The notes under the pieces were generated by a model that saw only the letters and a program-made list of their open reading frames with translations, was not told the origin of the DNA and ran no database searches. Positions 56,707 to 64,000 of a DNA stretch of 64,000 bases are shown piece by piece (within the stretch, counting starts at the first letter, position 1; each line of letters opens with the position of its first letter). Location of the stretch: contig DASUGU010000130.1 of the NCBI GenBank assembly GCA_036273855.1, forward strand, positions 1 to 64,000, read 5' to 3'. The translations under genes were made by a program, and so were the position numbers. Source of the DNA: DATEPR01 sp036273855. Lineage in GTDB: Bacteria > Actinomycetota > Actinomycetes > Mycobacteriales > Pseudonocardiaceae.

Positions 56707-57642
56707 ATGGCCGGTGTCACCTGGGACAGCATTTTTCCGGGGAATTCGAGCCTGGTCCGTAAGGTTCTGTATGGCTCCGTCCTGGTGCGGGATTACGACC
56801 CCACCAACGACTTCGCCTCGTGGAGTCCGTTCGACTCCACCAGCGGACTGCTGTCGTCCACGCTCCTGACCGACGATGGTTTCCAGGACGTTGGATTCCT
56901 CGACGAAAACGGGGTGTCGTTCGATCCGACCTATTCGACCGCCGACACGACCGCATGGCAAACCCGCCAACCGCTGCGCACCGATGTCACCGCGGACACC
57001 GAGCAGGCCGCCATCGTCGCGTTGCAATCCACCCCATTGACCGATGCCTTGTACAACAACGTGCCACTCTCGACCGTCTCGCCTCTGGGCACCCCCGGCT
57101 ATTCCATGATCAAGCCCAAGACGCCGGGAATCGTGTACCGGTCGGTCCTGTTCCTGGGCGTGGACGGAAGCGCGGGAGACTACATTTTCCTGGCCGTGCT
57201 GTACCCGAAAGCGTTGATGGTCAAGCCGGACAAGCAGGATTGGGTCGCCAAGACCGAGTTGCAAGTGCCCATCACATTCCAGGCTTACCCGGACAGTGCT
57301 TCCGGATTCACCATCAAAAGGTGGCGCGACGGCCCCGGATGGCGGGCCTTGGCCCTGCCGAATGCACCCGACGCTCTCACCGTGGGCAGCGTCACCGCCA
57401 CGACCATCCCGGTCACCTGGTCCGCGCCGGCCACCGGTCCCGCACCGACGTCCTACACCGTGTCCGTGACCGCCGGTGGGTCCACAGTCCCCGATGCCAC
57501 CTTCACCCCGTCCAACCCCAACACCACCACCGCCGCCACCGTGGGCGGCCTGGTCACCGCCACCCACTACACCGTGGCCGTGGTGAGCAACAGCGCGAAC
57601 GGCAGCTCGCCCGCCGCGACCGTTGAAGGCACCACCAGCTAG
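56707..57642 (+). CDS. Major tail tube protein with C-terminal FN3/Ig-like domain
   Basis: 311 aa. Residues 1-215 form the tube domain (SSTLLTDDGFQDVGFLDENG, GIVYRSVLFLGVDGSAGDYI). Residues about 218-311 are a fibronectin-III-like domain: TVGSVTATTIPVTWSAPATG, PTSYTVSVTAGG, GLVTATHYTVAVVSNS. Such decorations project from the tube. AAGGAG precedes ATG 56707. A strong hairpin follows. Confidence 0.88.
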   Translation: MAGVTWDSIFPGNSSLVRKVLYGSVLVRDYDPTNDFASWSPFDSTSGLLSSTLLTDDGFQDVGFLDENGVSFDPTYSTADTTAWQTRQPLRTDVTADTEQAAIVALQSTPLTDALYNNVPLSTVSPLGTPGYSMIKPKTPGIVYRSVLFLGVDGSAGDYIFLAVLYPKALMVKPDKQDWVAKTELQVPITFQAYPDSASGFTIKRWRDGPGWRALALPNAPDALTVGSVTATTIPVTWSAPATGPAPTSYTVSVTAGGSTVPDATFTPSNPNTTTAATVGGLVTATHYTVAVVSNSANGSSPAATVEGTTS

Positions 57643-57740
57643 GCGGCCGGACGCCCACGACCCGTGCCCCCAGGGGTCCGGGCGCGCCGGTCCGCCGCAC
57701 CACCGGCGGGTGCTCCCCTGTGCCCGTCCCCCGGGGAGAC

Positions 57741-57784
57741 GGCGCGCGGGTCGACGTTGACGGTACGTCGCCCGCGCGCCTTCT
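57741..57784 (+). terminator. Strong hairpin terminator after the tail tube gene
   Basis: GGCGCGCGGGTCGACG (57741-57756) pairs with CGTCGCCCGCGCGCC (57766-57780) with one bulge and a 9-nt loop, followed by TTCT. It is likely to lower transcription of downstream tail genes relative to the tube. Confidence 0.75.
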
Positions 57785-57838
57785 CCCCGCTCATCGACCT
57801 ACCGTCACCGTCACCTCCAATCGTCTGTGAGGACTTGA

Positions 57839-58156
57839 ATGCCGTCACCGAACCGGCGCCGCATGAAGCTGGCCGAGATGCGCGACCAGGCCGTGGATGC
57901 CCTGGGCATGGACCCGGGAATGGACCTGGAGCTGGACGACGAGAGCACCGTCACCATCCCCAACCCGATGTTTGTCTCCGAGGACGCGCAGGCGCTGATC
58001 GAGGCGGCCGAAGGCACGATCGCCACCGCCAAGGCCATCCTCGGACCAGAGGAACACGCCCGGCTGATCGCCGGCGGCGGACATTCCTCCGACGTCATGC
58101 TGGCCTGGCGACTCATGGCTGAGGACGCCCAACAGGACCCAAAACTGCCGAGGTAG
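57839..58156 (+). CDS. Tail assembly chaperone, short form (G)
   Basis: 105 aa: RRRMKLAEMRDQAVDALGMD, helical, ending AEDAQQDPKLPR before TAG 58154. The CCCAAAA site near its end permits a -1 shift into the longer form. Confidence 0.82.
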   Translation: MPSPNRRRMKLAEMRDQAVDALGMDPGMDLELDDESTVTIPNPMFVSEDAQALIEAAEGTIATAKAILGPEEHARLIAGGGHSSDVMLAWRLMAEDAQQDPKLPR

Positions 58157-58581
58157 TCGGGCTGCTCCGGGAGTACCCCGAGGAAATCGAAGCGGACATC
58201 GTCCGGCACTACCCGGGTCGGGACGTCGGGCAATTCTGGCGGGGCGAGATGTCCGCCCGTCAGCTCGCGGTGCTGATCCGCCACCTGCCCGAGGACTCTG
58301 CGTTGATCAAGGCGCAACGCGGCACCCCGTGGCCCGAGTTGACCTACCTGTTGGCCTACATCGCCGACACCGTGGCGTTCTCCCGAGCCGACTATGCCAA
58401 CGTCCACGGTGGACATTCCCGGCCGACGCCGGTGCAACGCCCACCCACTGCCGATGACCTGGCCGAACGGGAACAGGCCGCGCAGCTTCACGACGCGTTC
58501 GGCCACATGATGCGCGGCACCGTCATCGACGCCCCGACCGATGGCCGCCTCTACGCGGCCGACGTGGAAACCGTGGTGTGA
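57839..58581 (+). CDS. Tail assembly chaperone, -1 frameshift fusion (GT)
   Basis: 247 aa from a slip at 58138-58144. After the shift the frame reads TAEVVGLLREYPEEIEADIV, RHYPGRDVGQFWRGEMSARQ, then LIRHLPEDSALIKAQRGTPW and WPELTYLLAYIADTV, the usual T-domain text. The second frame has no good start of its own upstream of this conserved part. It helps fold the tape measure. Confidence 0.82.
58138..58144 (+). promoter_or_regulatory. -1 ribosomal frameshift heptamer
   Basis: C_CCA_AAA read in the zero frame, a canonical X_XXY_YYZ slippery site, ten bases before the zero-frame stop at 58154. Confidence 0.82.
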
Positions 58582-58599
58582 CAAAGGGGTGATGCCGCG

Positions 58600-61500
58600 A
58601 TGGTGTCTACCGCCGCCGCCCTCGCCGTCGCCGTCTATCCCACCGCGAAGGAATTCGGCCCGCTCCTGGCCAAGGAGACCATCGGCCCCGCCACCGAGGT
58701 CGGTGCCCGCACCGGACGGTCGTTCAGCGACGCGTTCAGCGCGTCCGCCGCCCGCGCCGGGGTGGGCGGCGGCAGCTCCATCGCCGGCAGTGCCCGCCAG
58801 GCGCAGCTCGCCATCGAGGAAGCCTCGGCGAAGGTCGTCGCCGCCCGGGGTCGGGAGACCGACGCCGCCGCCCGAGTGCGGCTGGCCGAGACGCGCCTCG
58901 CGGAGGCCCGTGAGCGGTTCGCCGCCGGCTCGTCACAAGTGGAGGCAGCCGAGCTGCGCCTCGCGGCAGCACAGCGGACCGTCGCCGTCCGCGCGGACTC
59001 CACCGCCCTGGCCGAGCAACGACTGTCAGCGACTCGCCTGGACGTCGCCGAGGCGACCGCCGCGAGTACCACCGCCAACGACGCGTCGGCCGTTTCCATG
59101 GGCCGGTTGCGCACCATCATGTCCGACACCAGCAGCACTGCCGGTGGACTGATGTCGCAGGTGGCCAAATTCGGGCCGCTCGTCGGCGTCGCTCTGGCCG
59201 CCGACCTGGGCGTGCGCGGTGTCCGCGCCGCCGCCGCGTTCCAGACCAGCCAAGAGCGGTTGGTCACCACGGCCGGTGAACTCCAAAGCAACCTGGGCAA
59301 GGTCGGCAGCGGCATCCTCACCATGGCCGGTCAGGTTGGCTACAGCGCCCAAGAAATCTCCACCGGGATGTACACGGTGGAGAGCGCCGGCTTTCACGGC
59401 GCCGCCGCGCTGACCGTCATGCGCGCGAGTGCGCAGGGCGCCAAGGAAGAAAACGCGGACCTGGGCACCGTCACCGATGCCGTCACCAGCGTAATGCGGG
59501 ACTACCACTTCGGGGTCGGTCAGGCCGCCGATGTGACGTCGAAGCTGATCAAAGCGGTGTCGGACGGAAAGACCAATTTCCAGGACTTGACCGGCAGCCT
59601 CAATTCGGTCCTCCCGAAAGCGTCCGCTGTCGGACTGTCCCTCCAGGACGTTCTCGGTGCCTTGGCCGGTATGACCCTGCATGGTGTGGGCGCCCAGCAG
59701 GCCGCGCAAAACCTGGCCGACGCGATCAGCCATTTGACCAACCCGACCCTGGTCATGACCAAGGAAATGGCGTCCTTGGGGCTCAACAGCGCCGACTTGT
59801 CGAAGAATCTCGGCAAGACCGGCGTGCAGGGCATCATGATGGAGATCGCGGACGCCATTCTCAAGCATATGGGTCCAGCCGGGACGACCCTGCTCAACGC
59901 GTTCAACCAGTCCAAAGTCGCCGCCGCCGACGCCACCGCAGAATTCCGTGCCCTGCCGCCCAACCTGCAAAAGGTCGCAGACGCCTACACGAGCGGCCGG
60001 TTGACGGTCGCGCAATGGCGGGCCGCGATTCGCGGGATGCCAGCCGACCAGCAAATGTTGCTGACGTCGTGGAAAACCATGACCGACCAGTCGCACGGAT
60101 TCAACGCGGCGCTGAAATCCGGTGGCGTCGCGACGCAGACGTTTTCCCAGGCCATGGCGAAAGCCACCGGTGATAGCGCCTCCATGAACGTCGCGCTGAT
60201 GCTGACCGGGGAAAATTCGGCCAAGGTGCGGCAGAATATCGCCGACATCGGGCGGGCCACCACCGAGGCGGGCGGGAACGTCGCTGGCTGGGCCGACGTT
60301 CAGCGGACGTTCAACCAACGGTTGGCCGAGATGCGCGCCGGGTTCGGTGCCATCGTCATCCAAATTGGACAGAAGCTCATCCCCGTCCTGACCGATATGA
60401 TCGGCGGATTTCAGCACGCGGTCTCGTGGCTGTCGCAGAACCGCGTGTGGATCGGCCTCGTTGCCTCCGTCATCGGCGGCCTGGTCGGACCGATTCTCGC
60501 GGTCCGGGCCGCCATCATGGCGTGGGAAGCCGTCCGAGTCGTCATCATGAATTTGCGGGTGGCGATGTGGCTACTCAATGCTGCCTTCCTAGCCAATCCC
60601 ATCGTCTTTATCGCAGTCGCCCTCGCGGGGCTCGTGGCCGGCATCATCTACGCCTACTTCCATTTCACGAAATTCCGCGAGATCGTGGACGACATCGGCC
60701 GGGCGCTCAAAACGGCATTCCTGGCCGTCATCCATGCGATCGGCGATGCGCTGTCCTGGGTCGGTGGCCATCTGTCCGAAGCAGGCGCCGCATTCAAGGC
60801 GCTGTACACCGTGCACGTCAAGCCGGCGGTGGATGCCATTTCCGGCGCCGTGTCGTGGGTCGTGGGACATATCGTTGCCCTGTGGCGGACGGTCACGGCG
60901 CCCATCGCGGCCGAGTGGCACCATATCACCGGAGAGCTCAGCCAGATTTGGGGCGAGCTGGTCCAACTGTGGAATGCCACGGGTGGCCGGCTGGTGAATC
61001 TGATTTCCGGCAATTCAAAGGTGATCGGCGCTGTGTTCTCCCTGGTATGGGGCCACATCGCCACGTTCTTCCGTAGCGTATGGAACGTCCTTTCAAGCAT
61101 CGTCGGTACCGCACTGTCGTTCATTCTCGGCGTCCTGCGGCACGAATGGGACGTCGCCGTGGGAATAGTCCGCATCGCCTGGGACGTCATTCGTACGATC
61201 ATCGCGGTTGCCTGGGATATTATCAAAGGTCTATTCCTGGTCGAGTTCGCCGTGATCAAAGCGATGGTCATCAACTTCTGGGACATTGTAGTCGGCGTTT
61301 TCAAAATCGCCTGGGACGTCATCAAGGGCGTGATCAACCTAGCCCTCGACATCATCAAGGGAATCCTGCGAATCTTCATTGACCTGGTCACCGGTCAATG
61401 GGGGAAGCTCTGGCACGACGTCAAGGCGCTGGTGTTCACCGTACTCACCGACATCGGCCACATTATCGGCAACATTCTCCACGACATCGGGTCCACAGTC

Positions 61501-62832
61501 GAGAACGTCCTGCACAACATCGGAAACATGTTCAGTTCGATTTGGCACGCCATTTCTAACACGGTGCTGTCGATTCTGCGGGACATGTGGAGCGGGATAA
61601 AGTCGATACTGTCCGACGGCGTCAAACTGCTGGGCACCATCCTCGATGGACTGAAAAAGGCTTTCGGCACGCCGATCGAATTCGTCGTCCGTACGGTGCT
61701 CAACAACGGCCTCATCCGGGGCATCAACGACATCTTGCATGTCGTCGGCCTCCACATACCGCTGATCCCCGACCCCAACCTGCCGACCTTCGCCACCGGC
61801 GGAATCGTCCCCGGCACGGGTCCGGTCGACTCGATCCACGCGCTGCTCACCCCGGGCGAAGGCGTTCTCGTCCCGCAGGCGACCCGGGCCTTGGGCGGCA
61901 AGCGTGGGATCGACGCGATCAACGCCCTGTACGGCGCCGGTGGCGGTCCGAGGTCCGCTGGTCCCGGCCTGGAGGCGTTCGGGCTGGGTGGCATCGTCGG
62001 GGACATCCTCGGCGGCATCGGGCACGCCGCCGAAAGCGCCTGGCATGCGGTCAAAAACGTCACGCTCGGCGGGCTACGGATCGGCGCGCAGGGCTTTTTC
62101 GACCACATCGTCAAGCCCCTGGTCAACCTCATCCCCGGCGGACCCGGCAACGTGGCGAAGCAACTCGTCGGTGGAATGGTCAACACGGCCGAGCGGGACC
62201 TGCTGTCATTCCTCGGGAAAAAGGACGCCTCGGCGAACGCGGGCGCCGCGCTGGGCGGCAGCATTCCCACCCCGGCGCATCTGGCCATCCTCACCGCCGC
62301 GCTCACCGCCGACCGTATTCCTCGCGACCGGTGGGGCGTGTGGGAAACCGGCCTCAATACGCTGATCACGCGTGAGAGCGGATGGAACCCGACCATTGCG
62401 AACACTACCGATATCAATGCCAAAGAGGGCCATCCGTCAATTGGGTTGGCTCAGGTAATCGGACCAACGTTCGCGACCTATCGGAACCCTAAACTGCCCA
62501 ACAGTCTCACCGACGGGGTGGCGAACGTCGCAGCCGCAATCAATTACATTGTGGCCAGGTACGGCGACATTACGCACGTGCAACAGGCCGACGCACGTTT
62601 GCCTGCGAAAGGCTACGACAGCGGCGGATATCTACCTCCCGGCCCCAGTCTGGTGATAAACGGCACCCGACGCCCGGAACCCGTGCTGACGGAGACGCAG
62701 TGGGACTCCGTGCGATCCAGGATCGCCGGTGGCGACACCGCCCATCAGTATTTCATCACCGCACACGACCCCGTGTCGGTCGCGCACGAGATTGAGCGGC
62801 GGGAACGCGCGAACATGCGCGCGAAGCTGTAG
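58600..62832 (+). CDS. Tape measure protein with SLT-like domain
   Basis: 1410 aa. N-terminal coiled coil (VVAARGRETDAAARVRLAET), the TP901-type minor-tail core (MYTVESAGFHGAAALTVMRA, TNFQDLTGSLNSVLPKASAV), several hydrophobic stretches (residues about 610-700), then Trp-rich amphipathic repeats of the pattern VWxxIxxxxxxVW (about 720-1040). Near residues 1240-1340 the text TLITRESGWNPTIANTTDIN, SIGLAQVIGPTFATY and AAINYIVARYG fits a soluble lytic transglycosylase-type fold. It sets tail length and may open peptidoglycan locally during DNA entry. Confidence 0.9.
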   Translation: MVSTAAALAVAVYPTAKEFGPLLAKETIGPATEVGARTGRSFSDAFSASAARAGVGGGSSIAGSARQAQLAIEEASAKVVAARGRETDAAARVRLAETRLAEARERFAAGSSQVEAAELRLAAAQRTVAVRADSTALAEQRLSATRLDVAEATAASTTANDASAVSMGRLRTIMSDTSSTAGGLMSQVAKFGPLVGVALAADLGVRGVRAAAAFQTSQERLVTTAGELQSNLGKVGSGILTMAGQVGYSAQEISTGMYTVESAGFHGAAALTVMRASAQGAKEENADLGTVTDAVTSVMRDYHFGVGQAADVTSKLIKAVSDGKTNFQDLTGSLNSVLPKASAVGLSLQDVLGALAGMTLHGVGAQQAAQNLADAISHLTNPTLVMTKEMASLGLNSADLSKNLGKTGVQGIMMEIADAILKHMGPAGTTLLNAFNQSKVAAADATAEFRALPPNLQKVADAYTSGRLTVAQWRAAIRGMPADQQMLLTSWKTMTDQSHGFNAALKSGGVATQTFSQAMAKATGDSASMNVALMLTGENSAKVRQNIADIGRATTEAGGNVAGWADVQRTFNQRLAEMRAGFGAIVIQIGQKLIPVLTDMIGGFQHAVSWLSQNRVWIGLVASVIGGLVGPILAVRAAIMAWEAVRVVIMNLRVAMWLLNAAFLANPIVFIAVALAGLVAGIIYAYFHFTKFREIVDDIGRALKTAFLAVIHAIGDALSWVGGHLSEAGAAFKALYTVHVKPAVDAISGAVSWVVGHIVALWRTVTAPIAAEWHHITGELSQIWGELVQLWNATGGRLVNLISGNSKVIGAVFSLVWGHIATFFRSVWNVLSSIVGTALSFILGVLRHEWDVAVGIVRIAWDVIRTIIAVAWDIIKGLFLVEFAVIKAMVINFWDIVVGVFKIAWDVIKGVINLALDIIKGILRIFIDLVTGQWGKLWHDVKALVFTVLTDIGHIIGNILHDIGSTVENVLHNIGNMFSSIWHAISNTVLSILRDMWSGIKSILSDGVKLLGTILDGLKKAFGTPIEFVVRTVLNNGLIRGINDILHVVGLHIPLIPDPNLPTFATGGIVPGTGPVDSIHALLTPGEGVLVPQATRALGGKRGIDAINALYGAGGGPRSAGPGLEAFGLGGIVGDILGGIGHAAESAWHAVKNVTLGGLRIGAQGFFDHIVKPLVNLIPGGPGNVAKQLVGGMVNTAERDLLSFLGKKDASANAGAALGGSIPTPAHLAILTAALTADRIPRDRWGVWETGLNTLITRESGWNPTIANTTDINAKEGHPSIGLAQVIGPTFATYRNPKLPNSLTDGVANVAAAINYIVARYGDITHVQQADARLPAKGYDSGGYLPPGPSLVINGTRRPEPVLTETQWDSVRSRIAGGDTAHQYFITAHDPVSVAHEIERRERANMRAKL

Positions 62833-62841
62833 GGGGCTGCC

Positions 62842-63711
62842 GTGAAGTACGTCCCCGAATGGTATGGCAGCCAATTCGAAATCGGCGCCATCGTCATCAA
62901 CGGCGACACCGACGCCAACGGATGCGACTGGATTCTCACCAAGGAGTCTGGATGGTTCGGCTCTCCCGCAATTAAAACCGCGCGAGCCGACAAGCCGGCT
63001 GCCCATGGTCTATTCCGCGGGAACGAGTATCGAGGCGGCCGGGTCGTCACCCTGGAGGGCACGCTGTCCGCGCTCAACGTGGACGCACTGCGCAACGCGC
63101 AACGCCAGCTCGCCGGTATCTGCCCGGACCCAGCCGCCCTGTACCCGCTCACCGTCACCGAGGAGTCGGGCCTGGCTCTGGTCGCCCTGGTCGCCCTGGA
63201 CGGCGAGCTGCTCACCGCCCCGATCGGCGCCCTGTCGGTCGATTTCTCCGTCCAATTGGTCGCGCCTGACCCGCGCAAGTTCTCCATCTCGCCTCGCGTT
63301 CAGGTGGTGCCGCTGGCATCTCCCGGGTCAGGCGGCGTCCGCTACCCAGTGGGCTACCCGGTGTCCTATGGGACACCTGGCGCCCCCGGCGCGGTGCTTC
63401 TGACCAACGACGGCACCGCCGAGGCCGACCCTGTCGTGACCTTTGCAGGTCCACTCACGACACCGAGCCTCACCCGGGCCGACACCGGCGACGTGGTGAC
63501 CTACGCCGGCACGCTCGCCGCGACGGACTCCCTAACTGTCGACTTCGGCGCCGGGTCTGTATTGCTCAACGGGGTCAACCGGCGCCCCCTGTTGGTCGCT
63601 GACAACTGGTTTTCGGTGCCCCCACAGTCATCGATCAGCGTGGCGTTCCGCACCACCAACCTGGCCGACACCGGCGACCTCACGGTGTCCCTGGCCGACG
63701 CCTCCTATTAG
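62842..63711 (+). CDS. Distal tail protein (Dit-like)
   Basis: 289 aa from GTG 62842 (AGGGGG upstream). The N-terminal barrel has WILTKESGWFGSPAIKTARA and GLFRGNEYRGGRVVTLEGTL; the second part is a galectin-like beta domain (VLLTNDGTAEADPVVTFAGP, PLLVADNWFSVPPQSSISVA). Typical for the siphovirus tail tip. Confidence 0.82.
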   Translation: MKYVPEWYGSQFEIGAIVINGDTDANGCDWILTKESGWFGSPAIKTARADKPAAHGLFRGNEYRGGRVVTLEGTLSALNVDALRNAQRQLAGICPDPAALYPLTVTEESGLALVALVALDGELLTAPIGALSVDFSVQLVAPDPRKFSISPRVQVVPLASPGSGGVRYPVGYPVSYGTPGAPGAVLLTNDGTAEADPVVTFAGPLTTPSLTRADTGDVVTYAGTLAATDSLTVDFGAGSVLLNGVNRRPLLVADNWFSVPPQSSISVAFRTTNLADTGDLTVSLADASY

Positions 63712-63729
63712 CACAGAAAGGGTCGCGCT

Positions 63730-64000
63730 ATGGCGTGGTCGGGTACACCCGTGGCGGCAGCGGGCGCCGTTCCCATGATGGACGCCACCGGCACGACGCC
63801 AGTCAACACCGCCGCCAACTACCGGCAAGGACTACTAGGCGCATTTTTGGCGCCCGCCCCCGGCGGCCCCATGGTCTGGCGGTCAGGCGTGTTGCCCACC
63901 AGCCTGCCAGCCGGGTCCACCGTCAACGGCGACCTGTGGGTAGGACAGACCACCACGGCCTCCCGGTCAGTGCTCGTGGCCCCCGGCAACTGTGTCATTC
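63730..64000 (+). CDS. Minor tail protein, 5' part
   Basis: Runs off the window. MAWSGTPVAAAGAVPMMDAT, NTAANYRQGLLGAFLAPAPG, then VWRSGVLPTSLPAGSTVNGD. Small-residue-rich beginning usual in actinophage minor tail or baseplate proteins. AAAGGG precedes ATG 63730. Confidence 0.72.
   Translation, partial: MAWSGTPVAAAGAVPMMDATGTTPVNTAANYRQGLLGAFLAPAPGGPMVWRSGVLPTSLPAGSTVNGDLWVGQTTTASRSVLVAPGNCVI

Larger units (their letters stand above)
21278..64000. mobile_element. Prophage of a siphovirus-type temperate actinophage, left 42.7 kb
   Basis: Runs from the broken TIR gene to the window end with lysogeny, replication, packaging, head and tail genes in phage order. Integrase, holin/endolysin and attR are not seen and should lie to the right. 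The structural genes in view are intact, so the element may be functional. Confidence 0.93.

Overview
The window is high-GC actinomycete DNA: about 21.3 kb of host chromosome followed by about 42.7 kb of an integrated tailed phage (a temperate actinophage with siphovirus-type genes) that runs off the right end. Codon choice is strongly G/C-ending, GTG starts are common, and the phage genes are of actinophage type. Pseudonocardiales or Micromonosporales are plausible hosts, but the window does not fix the genus.

Host part (1-21.3 kb). A partial CydC-like ABC ATPase is followed by a GMC oxidoreductase, a divergent glucose-6-phosphate dehydrogenase, a type II NADH dehydrogenase, a GH15 glucoamylase/trehalase and a DHA2-type MFS transporter, all on +. 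The GMC-zwf-ndh block is bracketed by an imperfect 100-bp direct repeat. Then come a SulP permease, a membrane protein, SHOCT and DUF6325-like small proteins, a diacylglycerol-kinase-family enzyme, two DUF7144-like membrane paralogues, a P2-type cation ATPase, a PPK2 polyphosphate kinase and an AI-2E/PerM-family permease. The mix suggests redox, energy-store and ion homeostasis under stress. The last host gene encodes a TIR domain followed by a P-loop NTPase and breaks off inside the P-loop, where the prophage begins (attL).

Prophage left arm (21.3-40.6 kb). It starts with a gene under a near-perfect actinobacterial LexA box. A leftward block of small genes (22.2-26.7 kb) ends at an HTH regulator with an operator-like array, then a divergent repressor/Cro-like pair with a clear TTGACG-N17-TACGGT promoter. 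The rightward early operon is tightly overlapped (ATGA/GTGA junctions). It encodes a Cas4-like exonuclease, a probable ssDNA-binding protein, a primase-helicase, a candidate iteron origin directly after it, a PD-(D/E)XK resolvase, many zinc-ribbon proteins, small membrane proteins, HNH and a beta-helix protein.

Packaging and cargo (40.6-50.2 kb). Small terminase is translationally coupled to a ParB-like protein and an ABC-ATPase/GNAT fusion, a candidate DNA-modification cassette. A leftward cargo operon of eleven genes (43.1-48.4 kb; ASCH, HTH, ParB-like, DUF932, with repeated intergenic hairpins) separates terS from terL.

Late operon (48.6-64 kb). In standard order: terL, portal, scaffold, capsid, a glycosyltransferase, connectors, tail terminator, tail tube with a C-terminal FN3 domain, a strong hairpin, tail-assembly chaperones with a CCCAAAA -1 frameshift site, a 1410-aa tape measure, a distal tail protein and a partial minor tail gene. 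Integrase and lysis genes are not in the window and should lie to the right. No tRNA, rRNA, IS element or CRISPR array was recognised. No stretch over 300 bp lacks a gene.
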